Assembly (NCBI RefSeq): GCF_016859285.1
Contig: NC_053412.1
Span: 6,137,789 to 6,201,788, forward strand
From: Xiphias gladius
Taxonomy: Eukaryota; Chordata; Actinopteri; Istiophoriformes; Xiphiidae
Direction of reading: 5' to 3'
DNA: 64,000 nucleotides
Below are positions 33,170 through 43,239 of this stretch, one piece after another. Numbering within the stretch: the stretch's first letter is position 1; each line of letters starts with the position of its first letter. A model generated the notes under the pieces. That model did not search any database and was not told where the DNA came from. It saw only the letters and a program-made list of their open reading frames with translations. The position numbers and the translations under genes are program-made.

Positions 33170-35387
33170 CTCTAACTGAAGGAAAGAAGCAAATACCTAA
33201 AGGTTCTGGATGATAGACGTCTACTCTGAAGTTTTGATTTCACGGTTTTGACAATCAAGACGTCAGTGAATTTTTAAGTTCAACATCAAGAAAGAAGGCT
33301 CTAAGAAAAAGTGTTCAAGTGACTGTAACAGAATAGCTCAGTGTATTAGAAAAGGGTGTCCTTGGTCATTTTGAGGATGTGGGTTTGATCCCCAGGTGAT
33401 TGTGAGTTTTGAAGGAAAAGAGAAAAATGTATCAATTGCTAGAAGAAAAAGAGGGCAAGCATCTTTGACCAAATAACTCAATGACTTAGGTGGCTCCTTG
33501 GAAGGTTTTTCAGGTTGTGGCTTCAGTCCTCGATAGACTTACCAAATTTTAAAGGCCAACATTCAAAGGAAAGAATTGAAATCTTTAAGAGATGGCGCTC
33601 AAGTGTCTTTGACTAAATAGCTCAAGGGGGTCGAGGTTTCCTTCAAAGTTTTGAGGACATACATTCAATCTGTATGAAACTCAATAAATTTTGAAGTCCA
33701 GCACCCTAAGTGAAGCTTCAAAAGGACTAAAAGATATAGTGAACGCATCTCTGATTTAGTAGCTCAGGGCATTTGAGAACTTCTCTTATGTTTTGAAGTT
33801 ATGGATTCAAGCCTTAGGGCACTCAGTCTGTTTTGAGGTCCAACAACCAGAGAAAACACTCAAAGGATTTAAGAAATGTAGTTCAAACGTCTCTGGTCAA
33901 ATAACTCAGCATGTCGGGGAAACTGCTTGGTAGCTTTAGGGTTGTGAGATCCACAAATAAGACTGAAAAAACTCTGGGAAAGGATGAATTTCTGTCACTA
34001 AGTGACTGGCTCAATGAGTAAGACAACTATTTAGAAAACTTCAGGTCAAGGATTCAATCCTTGTGATGCTAACTCAGTAAATCTTGAAGTCCAGTATCCA
34101 AAGGAAATAGTCAAATGTTCCAAGAAACAAGGCTCAAGTACCTCTGATCAAATTGTTTAGGGAATACGAATACTACTCTGAAGGTTTGAGGTCTTGAATT
34201 CAATTGTCAGTAGTTGCAATGAATTTTGAAGTCCAACAACTAAACAAAACAGTCATAGGCACTAAGAAAGACAGCTCCAATATCTATGACCAAACAAAAT
34301 ACTCCCAAACCCTCAGATCAAACTGTTAGAGAACTGCTTGGAAATTCTGAGGTATTTGGTTTGATCCTTTTAATGCTCGGTGAATTCTGAAGTCCCACAC
34401 CCAGATGAAAGACATAAGGAGTCTAAGAAAGTGACTTGATGTGTGTCTGGTTAAATTACTCCGGGATTAAGATAAATGTTCATTTAGAGATTTAGAGGGT
34501 TTACGTTGTGATCCCAAGGAGCTGCACTGAATTTTAAGTCAAAGACTCAAAAAGAAAGGATTCAAATATCTGACAAGATAGCTAAAACTGTTGGACTACT
34601 CTGAAGTTCTGAAAAGTGGGCTTAATTCTTATGAGACATGATGAGTTCTTGAAGGCTGGTATGCAAAGGAAAGACTGAAAATCTCCAAGCAATATAGCAC
34701 AAATTATTCTAGTCAAATACCTCAGGAAGTGAGAGCCATACTCTTAAGTTTTGAGGTCTTGTGTGTGATCCTTATGAGGCACAGTTTTTAAGTCCAACAG
34801 CCAAAGTGAAGACTCGAAGGCTCTGAGATGTACAGCTCAGGAGTGTCTGATCAAATAGCTCTCAGTGTTTGAGAGCTGCTCTGAAATGTTGAGCGTTCAG
34901 TCGTTGGTGGATTTTAAAGTCGAACACCCAGGCGAAAGACCTCAGTACTCTAAAGAAAAGAACGCAAGTGTCCCTGACCAAATAGATGGGGAGCTAAGAA
35001 GGCTACTCTGAAGTTTTAAGGTCTTGGGTTTGATCCTCAGGAGCACCAGTAAGTTTTAAAGCCCAGCACCAAAGTAAAAACTCAAAGGATAAAATAATTA
35101 AAACTCAACTATCGGAGCTGATAGTTCAGACTCTTAGAAGACTGTTCTGAACTTCTAAGGATGTGGGCTCAATCCCTATGAGACTGAATGAGTTTTTGAA
35201 GGCTTGTGTGCAAAGGAAAGACTGAAAAGCTCTAAGAAAGACAGCTCAACTGTCTAACCAAATAGCTCAGGCTGCTTGAAGCGTGACTGGTAGTGCTGAG
35301 GATGTGGGTTTGATTCTTAAGAGACTTGACGAGTTTTTGAAGGCTGGTGTGCAAAGGAAAGACTGAAAAGCTTTAAGAAAGACTGTA
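33170..35387 (+). repeat. Diverged tandem array of about 140-bp tRNA-like units, block 1 (about 15 units)
   Basis: Each unit follows one plan. It starts with TCTGACCAAATAGCTCAG, which holds an A-box-like TAGCTCAG. Then come about 25-30 variable bases with TCTGAAGTTTTGAGG, a B-box-like GGGTTTGATCC or GGATTCAATCC, then GAGACT-GTGAGTTTTGAAGTC, CCAACACCCAAAG, AAAGACTCAAAGG and CTCTAAGAAAGACAGCTCAA before the next unit. Anchors lie near 33332, 33472, 33616, 33758, 33900, 34003, 34153, 34325, 34450, 34575, 34715, 34855, 34980, 35120 and 35258. The A-to-B distance in the first unit is 48 bp, close to that of a tRNA gene. Units are 20-40% diverged by eye. There is no open frame and no clear intact tRNA fold, so the units are tRNA-like in promoter layout only. 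Confidence 0.75.
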
Positions 35388-35651
35388 CTTTTTTGATTGT
35401 TAACACGTGATTTAAGTCAAAACTAGGTACTTTTGTTAGCCAATTTTGCATGCTTCAGCTAAAATAGCATTCTAGCTTAGCTACAACTATTTCTTGTTCC
35501 TTGTTAATGGGAAATTTAGAGATACACTTGTGTCTGGGTATATTCAAAATGTGGTCCATTAAGAAGCTGGATTAGAAGTCAAGAAGCCTTTTAGATGAGA
35601 GTCTAAAGCAAGATCAATTGTCCTTGACTTAGCACTTCTAGAGGCACCATG

Positions 35652-35692
<41 letters not shown>

Positions 35693-35905
35693 AAATTTGT
35701 GAGAGTGAAAGCCTTTTGAACCGGCTTCTTACTGCATCACATTTTAAATATGTCCAGGCACAAGTGTATCTCCTAATTTCCCATTACTGAAGAACTACAA
35801 ACAGGTGTCGTAAAGCTAGAATGCTATTTTAGCTGAAGCATGCAAAATTAGCTACCAAAAAGAATCTAGTTTTGACCTAAATCACATGTTAACAATGAAA
35901 AAACT
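35388..35905. mobile_element. Foldback / long inverted-repeat element with a (TA)n centre
   Basis: The left arm, about 35388-35600, begins TTTTTTGATTGTTAACACGT and contains GCATGCTTCAGCTAAAATAG and GAGATACACTTGTGTC. The right arm, about 35705-35905, is its reverse complement with roughly 15-20% mismatch, ending ACATGTTAACAATGAAAAAA. Between them is a TA dinucleotide run at 35655-35688. No transposase frame is present, so it is non-autonomous. Its insertion interrupts the tandem array. A copy of only the left arm is found at 37792-38042. Confidence 0.75.
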
Positions 35906-36199
35906 GCACTGACACATTAAACACAAAGAAAATGCAATGAATGTGTTGATATTTTAAGCAGCATTTACCAAATGTTTGTTCCATGTGCTCCAGTTCTTGG
36001 TATCTCCATGTGCAAGGAAGGGCAGACTGCCAAACAGGAAGTGGAAGATTCCAACAGGATTCATGAGGGAGGTTTTTGGTTGGGGGGAAAGATTGTTCTA
36101 ATTTGCTAAGTACTTCCTGTTTGACAGGTTTCAGTATTTTTGAGTGTTGGACTTTCAAATTCATTGCAGGTCCAAACCCGACCTCCAATCTTGAGTGTA

Positions 36200-37560
36200 G
36201 TCCTCTTACTCCCTGAGACATTTGACCACAGATGCTTGAACTGAGTTTATTAGAGCCTTCGACTCTTCGAGTCGTACCTGTGGATGTTGGTGGTCAAAAC
36301 CCAGTGAATTTAAGAGTTTCAAATAGATCAAAAGATACAAGACGTAAGAGAATGACTGTTGAACAAGCGCAAAGATAATTATATCTGCAAAATGTCTGAA
36401 TATTAGATGCTGGTAATTAAAAAATGGTTGCGGATTCAATGGTTTTGTTTACGGCAACTCTGAGCACTCAGTTAAGATTAGAAAACATAATCTCATCGCT
36501 GATTTGAAGCATAATACAGCACATGAATGTACGACCCCGGGAGTGGCTTGAAGCCTCTTACCCACACAAAAGACTAAAGAGTTCTGAGAAACGACACTTC
36601 AGTGGCTCAAGGTATAAGGCACCCTCTGTATAGGTTAGGCCTCAATCCTCAGGTCACTCTGTGGATTTTTGAAGGTTGACAGTGAGAATAAAGACAGAGA
36701 ACCTCTGAGAGGTAACGATCCATTCTTTTGTCACCTAGTGGCTTGATGGGGAAGCGCCCTTTCAATAAGGTTTGAGGTTATTGGTTCAAGCCTAGCTGAA
36801 TTTTGAAGTCCACCACCATGATCAAAGACTTAAGGACGTTAACAAAGGAGCTTCAAAGGTTTCTGGTCAAATAAGTTTAGTTTGACTGTGTCTAGAGACT
36901 GTGTTGGCAAACAACGTAATGGTGCTTTTCAGTGTTCAGTGGGAGTAAGAGGCTTACGCTTATGTTTCTTGGTCTTAGTTTTGATCCTTATGAGGCACAG
37001 TCAGTTTTTAAGTCCAACAGCCAAAGTGAAGACTCGAAGGCTCTGAGATGTACAACTCAGGAGTGTCTGATCAAATAGCTCTCAGTGTTTGAGAGCTGCT
37101 CTGAAATGTTGAGGTTGAGCGTTCAGTCCTTGTTGGATTTTGAAGTCGAACACCCAGGCGAAAGACCTCAGTACTCTAAAGAAAAGAACGCAAGTGTCCC
37201 TGACCAAATAGATGGGGAGCTAAGAAGGCTACTCTGAAGTTTTAAGGTCTTGGGTTTGATCCTCAGGAGCACCAGTAAGTTTTAAAGCCCAGCACCCAAA
37301 GTAAAAACTCAAAGGATAAAATAAATAAAACTCAACTATCGGAGCTGATAGTTCAGACTCTTAGAAGACTGTTCTGAACTTCTAAGGATGTGGGCTCAAT
37401 CCCTATGAGACTGGATGAGTTTTTGAAGGCTTGTGTGCAAAGGAAAGACTGAAAAGCTCTAAGAAAGACAGCTCAACTGTCTAACCAAATAGCTCAGGCT
37501 GCTTGAAGCGTGACTGGTAGTGCTGAGGACGTGCGTTTGATTCTTATGAGACTAAAATTT
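36200..37560 (+). repeat. Diverged tRNA-like tandem array, block 2 (about 8-9 units)
   Basis: The unit plan of block 1 resumes after a gap. B-box-like words include GGCCTCAATCC (36640), GGTTCAAGCC (36782) and GGTTTGATCC (37253). The part from about 36986 to 37553 is a near-copy of 34770-35330, sharing TTATGAGGCACAG, CAAATAGATGGGGAGC, ACTATCGGAGCTGATAG and GCTTGAAGCGTGACTGG in the same order with few changes. The first half (36200-36960) is as worn as block 1. Confidence 0.7.
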
Positions 37561-37791
37561 TTGAAGTCCAACACTCAAAGTGAAGAATGAAAAGCGCTAT
37601 CTGTCCCCCAGGGGAAAAGAGATAGAAGCAGGGAAACCACAAGCAGCTGAAATTTTACTGAACCTGGAGTTGTGACCACAGCTGTGTTATTTTTCATCCC
37701 TTCCCTTTTTTTCAGACAAATGCTGGAGGAGCAGACACTTGGTAACTGCTTCTTAAAATATCAACTCCTTCATTAGATTTGTGTGTTTTGT

Positions 37792-38042
37792 GTACTTTTT
37801 TGATTGTTAACACGTGATTTAAGTCAAAACTAGGTTCTTTTGTTGGCCAATTTTGCATGCTTCAGCTAAAAGAGCATTCTAGCTTAGCTAAACCAATTTC
37901 TTGTTCCTTGTTAATGGGAAATTTAGAGATACACTTGTGTCTGGGTATATTCAAAATGTGGTCCATTAAGAAGCTGGATTAGAAGTCAAGAAGCCTTTTA
38001 GATGAGAGTCTAAAGCAAGATCAATTGTCCTTGACTTAGCAG
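37792..38042 (+). repeat. Second copy of the left arm of the 35388 foldback element
   Basis: From GTACTTTTTTGATTGTTAAC to GATCAATTGTCCTTGACTTA this matches 35386-35636 at about 97% by eye, then stops abruptly where the first copy continues to its TA-rich centre. Together with 36986-37553 it marks a duplicated segment. The 230 bp between them (37560-37791) has no counterpart in block 1. Confidence 0.8.
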
Positions 38043-38049
38043 TTTTTAT

Positions 38050-39940
38050 GTATATATTTTTCACTTTTTCATAACTAAGATAATATAAATAATAAAGTAA
38101 TAGTGCTAATTTTAATTTTGAAAGAGAAATCAACTGTTTAGTGTTTAATTTGTAATAAGCTATGAAAAGGAAACACTCAGCTATAATAAAAGGAAGCAAT
38201 GGTCTGCTAGCTTCATTAAGGACAATTTAACCACCAGACCCAGTAACAGTAATACATTAGATCAGTGCTAAATATACTCAATGCACCATCAAACTGAAAA
38301 CACAAGGACAACTAATATTGCTGGCTCATTAGTATCTCTTCAGCAAGACTCAGAAACCATATTGATTCACTCCAGGCCACTAAATTAACAAAACTACTGT
38401 TGCATAAAGAGAGCAATAACAAGTAACTATTAACAGCAAGTTTATGACAATGGATTTCCACTTATGCTTTAGAAGAAGCTTTAGGTTTCTTAATTATATT
38501 TCCTCTGGCTTGTTGTTGGAAAGTTTAATCACTATCTTTAATCACTAAGTTCACATGCTGACAGTAATTATGAAATATCACAATGTTTTGCTCTTTTGGA
38601 TTAAAGATTAAAAACATAAATTAAACATTGTTTTGCAACCTGAAAAATTTGGTGTGTTGGAGGTTGATGAATCAAAATCTAAACCTGTCGACGTTTGCCT
38701 TAAACCGGATCTAAAGAAGAAAAAAAAAGTGCAAATGGACTGAAAGGTAATTTCTCATCTTGTAATTCTTGGAAATCTGGACTATGGATGTCGGTATATC
38801 CATTTCCTGTGTTTGGGTCTTTAGATTTTGATTCCAAATTTCATACATTTCAAGGCTTCAGATGGGAGTTTCTTCCTCTACAGATAAATTGAGTCTACAC
38901 ATAAGTTAATCTAATGTTTCCTAATACTTTGTGGTGAGTGACCTCATTTTCAGACCCCCAAACTCCCAGCCTTGAGTGGTAGAATTGGCATGTGGATTTG
39001 GTGCCTGAACTGACAAAAAAAATTGTACTAATTTATACATAAATTATTCAAATGTGTGTGTATAGGTATTAGAAAAAAACAATAACAAATTACTGTAGCT
39101 TAGGCTGCCCAATAATGAAGAAATCAAGGCCAAAACTGAACTAATTGTATGTGGCAGTAATGTCATTGGTAAATCAAAAGTGTACCCTGATTTTTTCCAG
39201 ATGACATTTTCCTTAAACATAATTGGTCCCCTCCACATTACTGTAGGGCTAATACATGATGCAACATCTATCATGCACACAAATACATGCAACTATGCAC
39301 ACAGAGATAAAGAGTAATACCTCTGAGATCAAATTATAGCTTCTGACCCAACAGCAAAACAAGCTGACACAATTCTTACAGCTAATGTCTGAGAGGTGTG
39401 TCTCATTAGCAGAAAGAGCAAGTTCCCATGTTTTGACTGTTAGGTAACACCTCTATACCCCCGAGGCACCAGGCCAGTCGGAGGTGTTAAAAAATAAACC
39501 CTAATGATGAAACAATGAGATAACGCAAAACAAAAACAGGTAAACATGTCAAACACGAATGTTTCATGTACTTGTTCGAACTAAGGAGAAGTCTCAAAAA
39601 GTTTTGAGAGTCTGAGCAGTCTCACAATCTGCCTCCGTGCCATGGAAAGAAAAAAAAAGCATTTAGAGCTGTTTACTTGGTTTTAGACTGCAGGACACAA
39701 ATAGTACAGAAGAAAATTCTGCGTTCAGACATTGTTGCCTTAAATTGCCTAAGAACTGCCAGGAGTAAGCACAAGCAACATGTTGAAGTATATCGAGTTT
39801 GGATGTGTCACTAAAAAACTGGACTCTGATTAGGACAGAATGAACATGCAGAGCAAAATACGTATAATACTTTAAGTGGGTGTACGATGAAAGTATTCTA
39901 CTGCATTCCATCAAAATCCTCACCCTTACACATTACACTG
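38050..39940. other. AT-rich intergenic stretch, nothing recognised
   Basis: No coding signal, no recognised repeat and no strong simple repeat on either strand. Open frames are short and featureless. Confidence 0.6.
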
Positions 39941-39948
39941 AATAACCG

Positions 39949-40032
39949 CTATACAGGGTTATTGTTTAACCCTGTCTATAACTATAATAACTGTATAATA
40001 ACTATACAGGGTTATTATTTAACCCTGTATAG
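39949..40032. repeat. Two tandem copies of a perfect or near-perfect hairpin
   Basis: CTATACAGGGTTA and its exact complement TAACCCTGTATAG flank a 5-bp loop at 40002-40032. An almost identical hairpin with one extra base in its right arm sits at 39949-39980, 53 bp earlier. The spacer is a run of imperfect ATAACTATA words. Confidence 0.85.
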
Positions 40033-40179
40033 TTGAGTTATTTTATATATAACCATTGGTTGGCATAGAGAGGGTCTTTATCCATCTTAGCTGACTAGTT
40101 CGAATCATCTTGATTCACCTAAAAAGGAGGTACATCTTAATTTCATTCATCTATTGTAACCCCTGAGCAGTTCAGTAGA

Positions 40180-40650
40180 TCCATACCTCTTTGGCGTTGA
40201 GGACTTCACACATTCTGTGATTTTGGGGGGGCTCGAAAATAACATATATCTTCTCCACCATGATGTCGACCTCTTCTCAAACTCTCCTCCAGTTGAGCCC
40301 CTTCACGAGCACCTCTTGGACATCTCAGCTTCTTCATGATAGAGATGGCCTTTCCATCCCAGATTTACTGGTTGCTGGTCGGATGGTCCTCAGCCTTCAA
40401 AGAAATGAAGAGTTTGTCTGCCGTGTCCCTGAGCTGCAGTAGCGGCATGATGGGCTTCGGGGATGAAGCCAGAAGGCCTGCAGAACTGTTGGCCCAGTCA
40501 GCATCGCCACCTCCTAAGGGTTGAGGAGACTGGACCTGGGCTCTTTCTGTAGCTTCTCCAGCAGGATCCTGGCAGTTTCTCATCCGGTCTGGAGGTATGA
40601 AGGTCTCTTTTAATTCAGTGTCATTCAACATTATGTTTAAAAACACTGAA
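40180..40650 (-). pseudogene. Possible broken coding fragment (unidentified, low confidence)
   Basis: This 470-bp patch is GC-richer than its AT-rich surroundings. On the minus strand it has a 93-codon frame (40646-40365) and then, in another frame, DIMVEKIYVIFEPPQ (about 40265-40220). Codon-like composition over a short block with stops between frames is what a decayed retrocopy or exon remnant looks like. I do not recognise the protein and see no splice pattern or poly(A) tail, so it may be chance. Confidence 0.25.
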
Positions 40651-40916
40651 ACCAGACATACTTTATAAAGGGCTTATAGGTCTAACAAAAAGATTTACTA
40701 AAGGTTAAGACAAATACATATGAAAAGGTTTTTCCTCTGGAATCTCAGGTTTTCAAGATCATGTGCATGTAGCCAAGGTATAAGCAGATTTATTTCACAT
40801 TTTGTCACCTTTTGCACGTGTAAGAAATTAATTATTTTTTGCATCTGAAAAGCCCCTATTTATGTCAGTGTTGGTGCATTTTTCGTGTGATATGGGACTT
40901 ATCCACTGTAGGTTAT

Positions 40917-41352
40917 AAGAGTAGTTCGATATTTTGGGAAATATGCTTCTATACTTGAGAATTAGACGAGTAGGTTGATACCAATCTACTCTCAGTAGAG
41001 TAATTATGAAGCTACAGCCATCAGCCGGTTATCTTAGATTAATACGGAGACTGGGAGCAAGGGGAAACAGCTGGACTGGTTCTGTCCAGCTCACTAATTA
41101 AAACTCTCATTTGTTTGATCCGCACAAAGAAACAAAATTTAAAAATAATAGGTTGTGGTTTAGGTAGATTTTGTTATCTTTTGATAGAGTCAAGCTAGTC
41201 ATTCCCCCATGTTTAGTCTTTGTGCTAAGCTAAGCTAACCAGCTGTCAGTTATCTTAACCAACAGCTGGATTGCATTAACTTTTGGAATCAATCTCTCCT
41301 CTAACTCTTGACAAGAAAGAGAATAAGCCTACTTCCCAAAATGTCAAACAAA
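40917..41352. mobile_element. Foldback element (GGAATAGTTTGACATTTTGG family)
   Basis: The left end reads AGTAGTTCGATATTTTGGGA, followed by AATTATGAAGCTACAGCCAT and GGGGAAACAGCTGGACTGG. The right end reads CTTCCCAAAATGTCAAAC, the inverse of the left end, after TGTGCTAAGCTAAGCTAACC. This is the same family as the nested copy at 20760-21195. It has no coding capacity. Confidence 0.7.
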
Positions 41353-41359
41353 TTCTTAA

Positions 41360-42180
41360 AAGGACATTTATGGGTAGCCAGATTTGGTTTGGAAAATCTG
41401 GTTGTTGTATAGTTTAAACCTGCCTTTTCCTTTTAAATACAGTGGCTTTGATTTTTTATAAATTTGCGAAAATGTATAAAAACACATTCTCATTATGGGT
41501 TATTGAGTGTAGACTGATAGGCTAAAATGGTAATTTTATCCATTTAAAATTAAATCTACAACACACTAACGTGTACAAAAAGTGATGGGTTCTGAATATA
41601 CTCTGGTTCTTAAGTGAGACCCTTTCTGAATGATTTACTAATGTTTATAAATGCAGACTCACTGACTTATTAGACAATAGGAAAGGGTCCTTCTAAAATC
41701 TCAGTCATTTTGGTCAGGATGCTCTGCAACTCTGCTAGTTGTCAAACTGGTTTTAAGGGTCTTCCTGCATGATGAATTGAAGAGCTAAAGCTACAAAGAA
41801 GGTTTGCTTGAGAGGAATATCCAACACCTAAAGAGTTTTTTTTTTTTTAAAACCTGGCAACCCAAGAATTGTCTTTATTACTGTCTTATTATGCATATGT
41901 AAAGCATTAACGAAGGGTTGATCAAACATTAATAAAGCTACTGGTTAAACTTTACAAAGTATGCCTTAGGTGAAAGTGGTAGGTGGAATTGATACATGAA
42001 TAAAAACAAAAAATAATTGTTACAAAATAATGGGGGGAGAGAAATTGAGAGGGGGTGATGAAGATGAAGATGAAGGTTACTTGAATACTAACGTAATCTT
42101 AATGTTATATTACATCATGTCTGTGTTCTTGGAAAAATGAAGGGGTGGTGTAAAAGGAAGATATATTCTCTGTCTGGTAT
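41360..42180. other. Intergenic, no gene seen
   Basis: AT-rich sequence between the foldback element and the first receptor gene. No TATA box or other start signal stands out, and no repeat was recognised apart from short homopolymers. Confidence 0.55.
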
Positions 42181-42245
42181 AGAGTTTATTCACTTCTCTT
42201 CTTGCTCCTGCTTCTTGCTCTCATCCTTGTTTTTTCTCCTCCCTG

Positions 42246-43232
42246 ATGGACAGCAGCGGGGGCCCCCCGCTCTGCTTCCCCAGCCTTAACTCCTCCTGCA
42301 GGCGTCTGCCTCTGCCCCGCTTTGAGACTGCTCTTCTCTACATCCTGCTGGCCTCCGTCTCTCTGTTGACTGTGACTCTCAACCTGCTGGTCATCATCTC
42401 TATCTCTCACTTCAGGCAGCTCCACACCCCGACCAACACCCTGCTGCTGTCTCTGGCTGTGTCCGACCTGGTGGTGGGGCTGCTGGTGATGCCCATCGAA
42501 GGCCTGCGCTACATGGAGACGTGCTGGCTGCTGGGGAGGCTGATGTGTGCTCTGACTCCTTATGTTTCTTACTGTCTGCTCTCTGCCTCTCTGGGCAACA
42601 TGGTGCTCATATCCATAGACCGTTATCTGGCCATCTGTGACCCGCTGCTCTATTCCTCTAAGATCACCCTGAACAGAGTTAAAATTTTAATCTGTCTCTG
42701 TTGGGCCTGTTCTCTTCTCTACAATAGGCTTATTCTGATGGTACACCTAGGGCGGCTGGACAGGTTCAGCTCCTGCCATGGGGAGTGTGTGGTGGTCATC
42801 AGCCACATCTCAGGCATAGTAGATCTGTTCTTCTCTTTTGTCGGACCCTGTACTGCCATGGTTGTTCTGTATATGAGGGTGTTTGTTGTTGCTGTTTCTC
42901 AGGTGCGTGTCATTCGGTTGCAGACAGTAGCCACCGCTGTCATTGCAGCTCCAACTGCTAAAAAATCAGAGTGGAAGGCAGCCAGGACTCTTGGGATTGT
43001 GATAGCTGTGTTTCTAATGTGTTTCTGCCCTTATTACTATCCCTCTCTTGCAGGCGAGGATACCTCAAACAGCTTGTCGTACTTTGCTGTTCTGTCTTGG
43101 ATCATGTTGATGAACTCCTGTGTAAACCCTCTGATTTACGCTCTGTTCTACCCCTGGTTTAGGAAGGCTATCAAACTCATTTTCACCCTCAGAATACTGC
43201 AGCCTCACTCCCAGGAGGTCAAGATCCTGTAG
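42246..43232 (+). CDS. Trace amine-associated receptor-like GPCR, copy 1 (single exon)
   Basis: An intact 328-aa class A receptor with seven hydrophobic segments. TAAR signatures are IDRYLAICDPL at the end of TM3 and NSCVNPLIYALFYPWFRKA in TM7, the TAAR fingerprint. Key positions are Asn15 (N-glycosylation site NSS), Asp74 (2.50), Cys101 (3.25), Asp125-Arg126-Tyr127, Pro201 (5.50) and Pro262 (6.50). The amine-binding Asp at 3.32 is absent (Ser108), while Asp193 falls at 5.42. This swap is known in the large teleost-specific class III TAARs, which act as olfactory amine receptors in the nasal epithelium. Position 6.48 is Phe260 rather than Trp. Compared with copy 2 it has CDPLLY instead of CDPLRY, one extra codon near 42968 (SEW against ER), and a different TM4-TM5 region. 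No intron interrupts the frame. The exact orthologue is uncertain. Confidence 0.9.
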   Translation: MDSSGGPPLCFPSLNSSCRRLPLPRFETALLYILLASVSLLTVTLNLLVIISISHFRQLHTPTNTLLLSLAVSDLVVGLLVMPIEGLRYMETCWLLGRLMCALTPYVSYCLLSASLGNMVLISIDRYLAICDPLLYSSKITLNRVKILICLCWACSLLYNRLILMVHLGRLDRFSSCHGECVVVISHISGIVDLFFSFVGPCTAMVVLYMRVFVVAVSQVRVIRLQTVATAVIAAPTAKKSEWKAARTLGIVIAVFLMCFCPYYYPSLAGEDTSNSLSYFAVLSWIMLMNSCVNPLIYALFYPWFRKAIKLIFTLRILQPHSQEVKIL

Positions 43233-43239
43233 ACAGGGC

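Noticed and set aside
33332-33397. First array unit as a functional tRNA gene
   Set aside because: It has A- and B-box-like words at the right spacing but I could not pair an acceptor stem or a proper anticodon arm, and the other units have decayed boxes.
33170-37560. CRISPR-like or phage-type repeat array
   Set aside because: Units are about 140 bp, diverged, without short identical repeats and unique spacers, and the genome is a vertebrate.
40002-40032. Interstitial telomere repeat
   Set aside because: Only single GGGTTA and TAACCC words in inverted order, not a tandem TTAGGG array.
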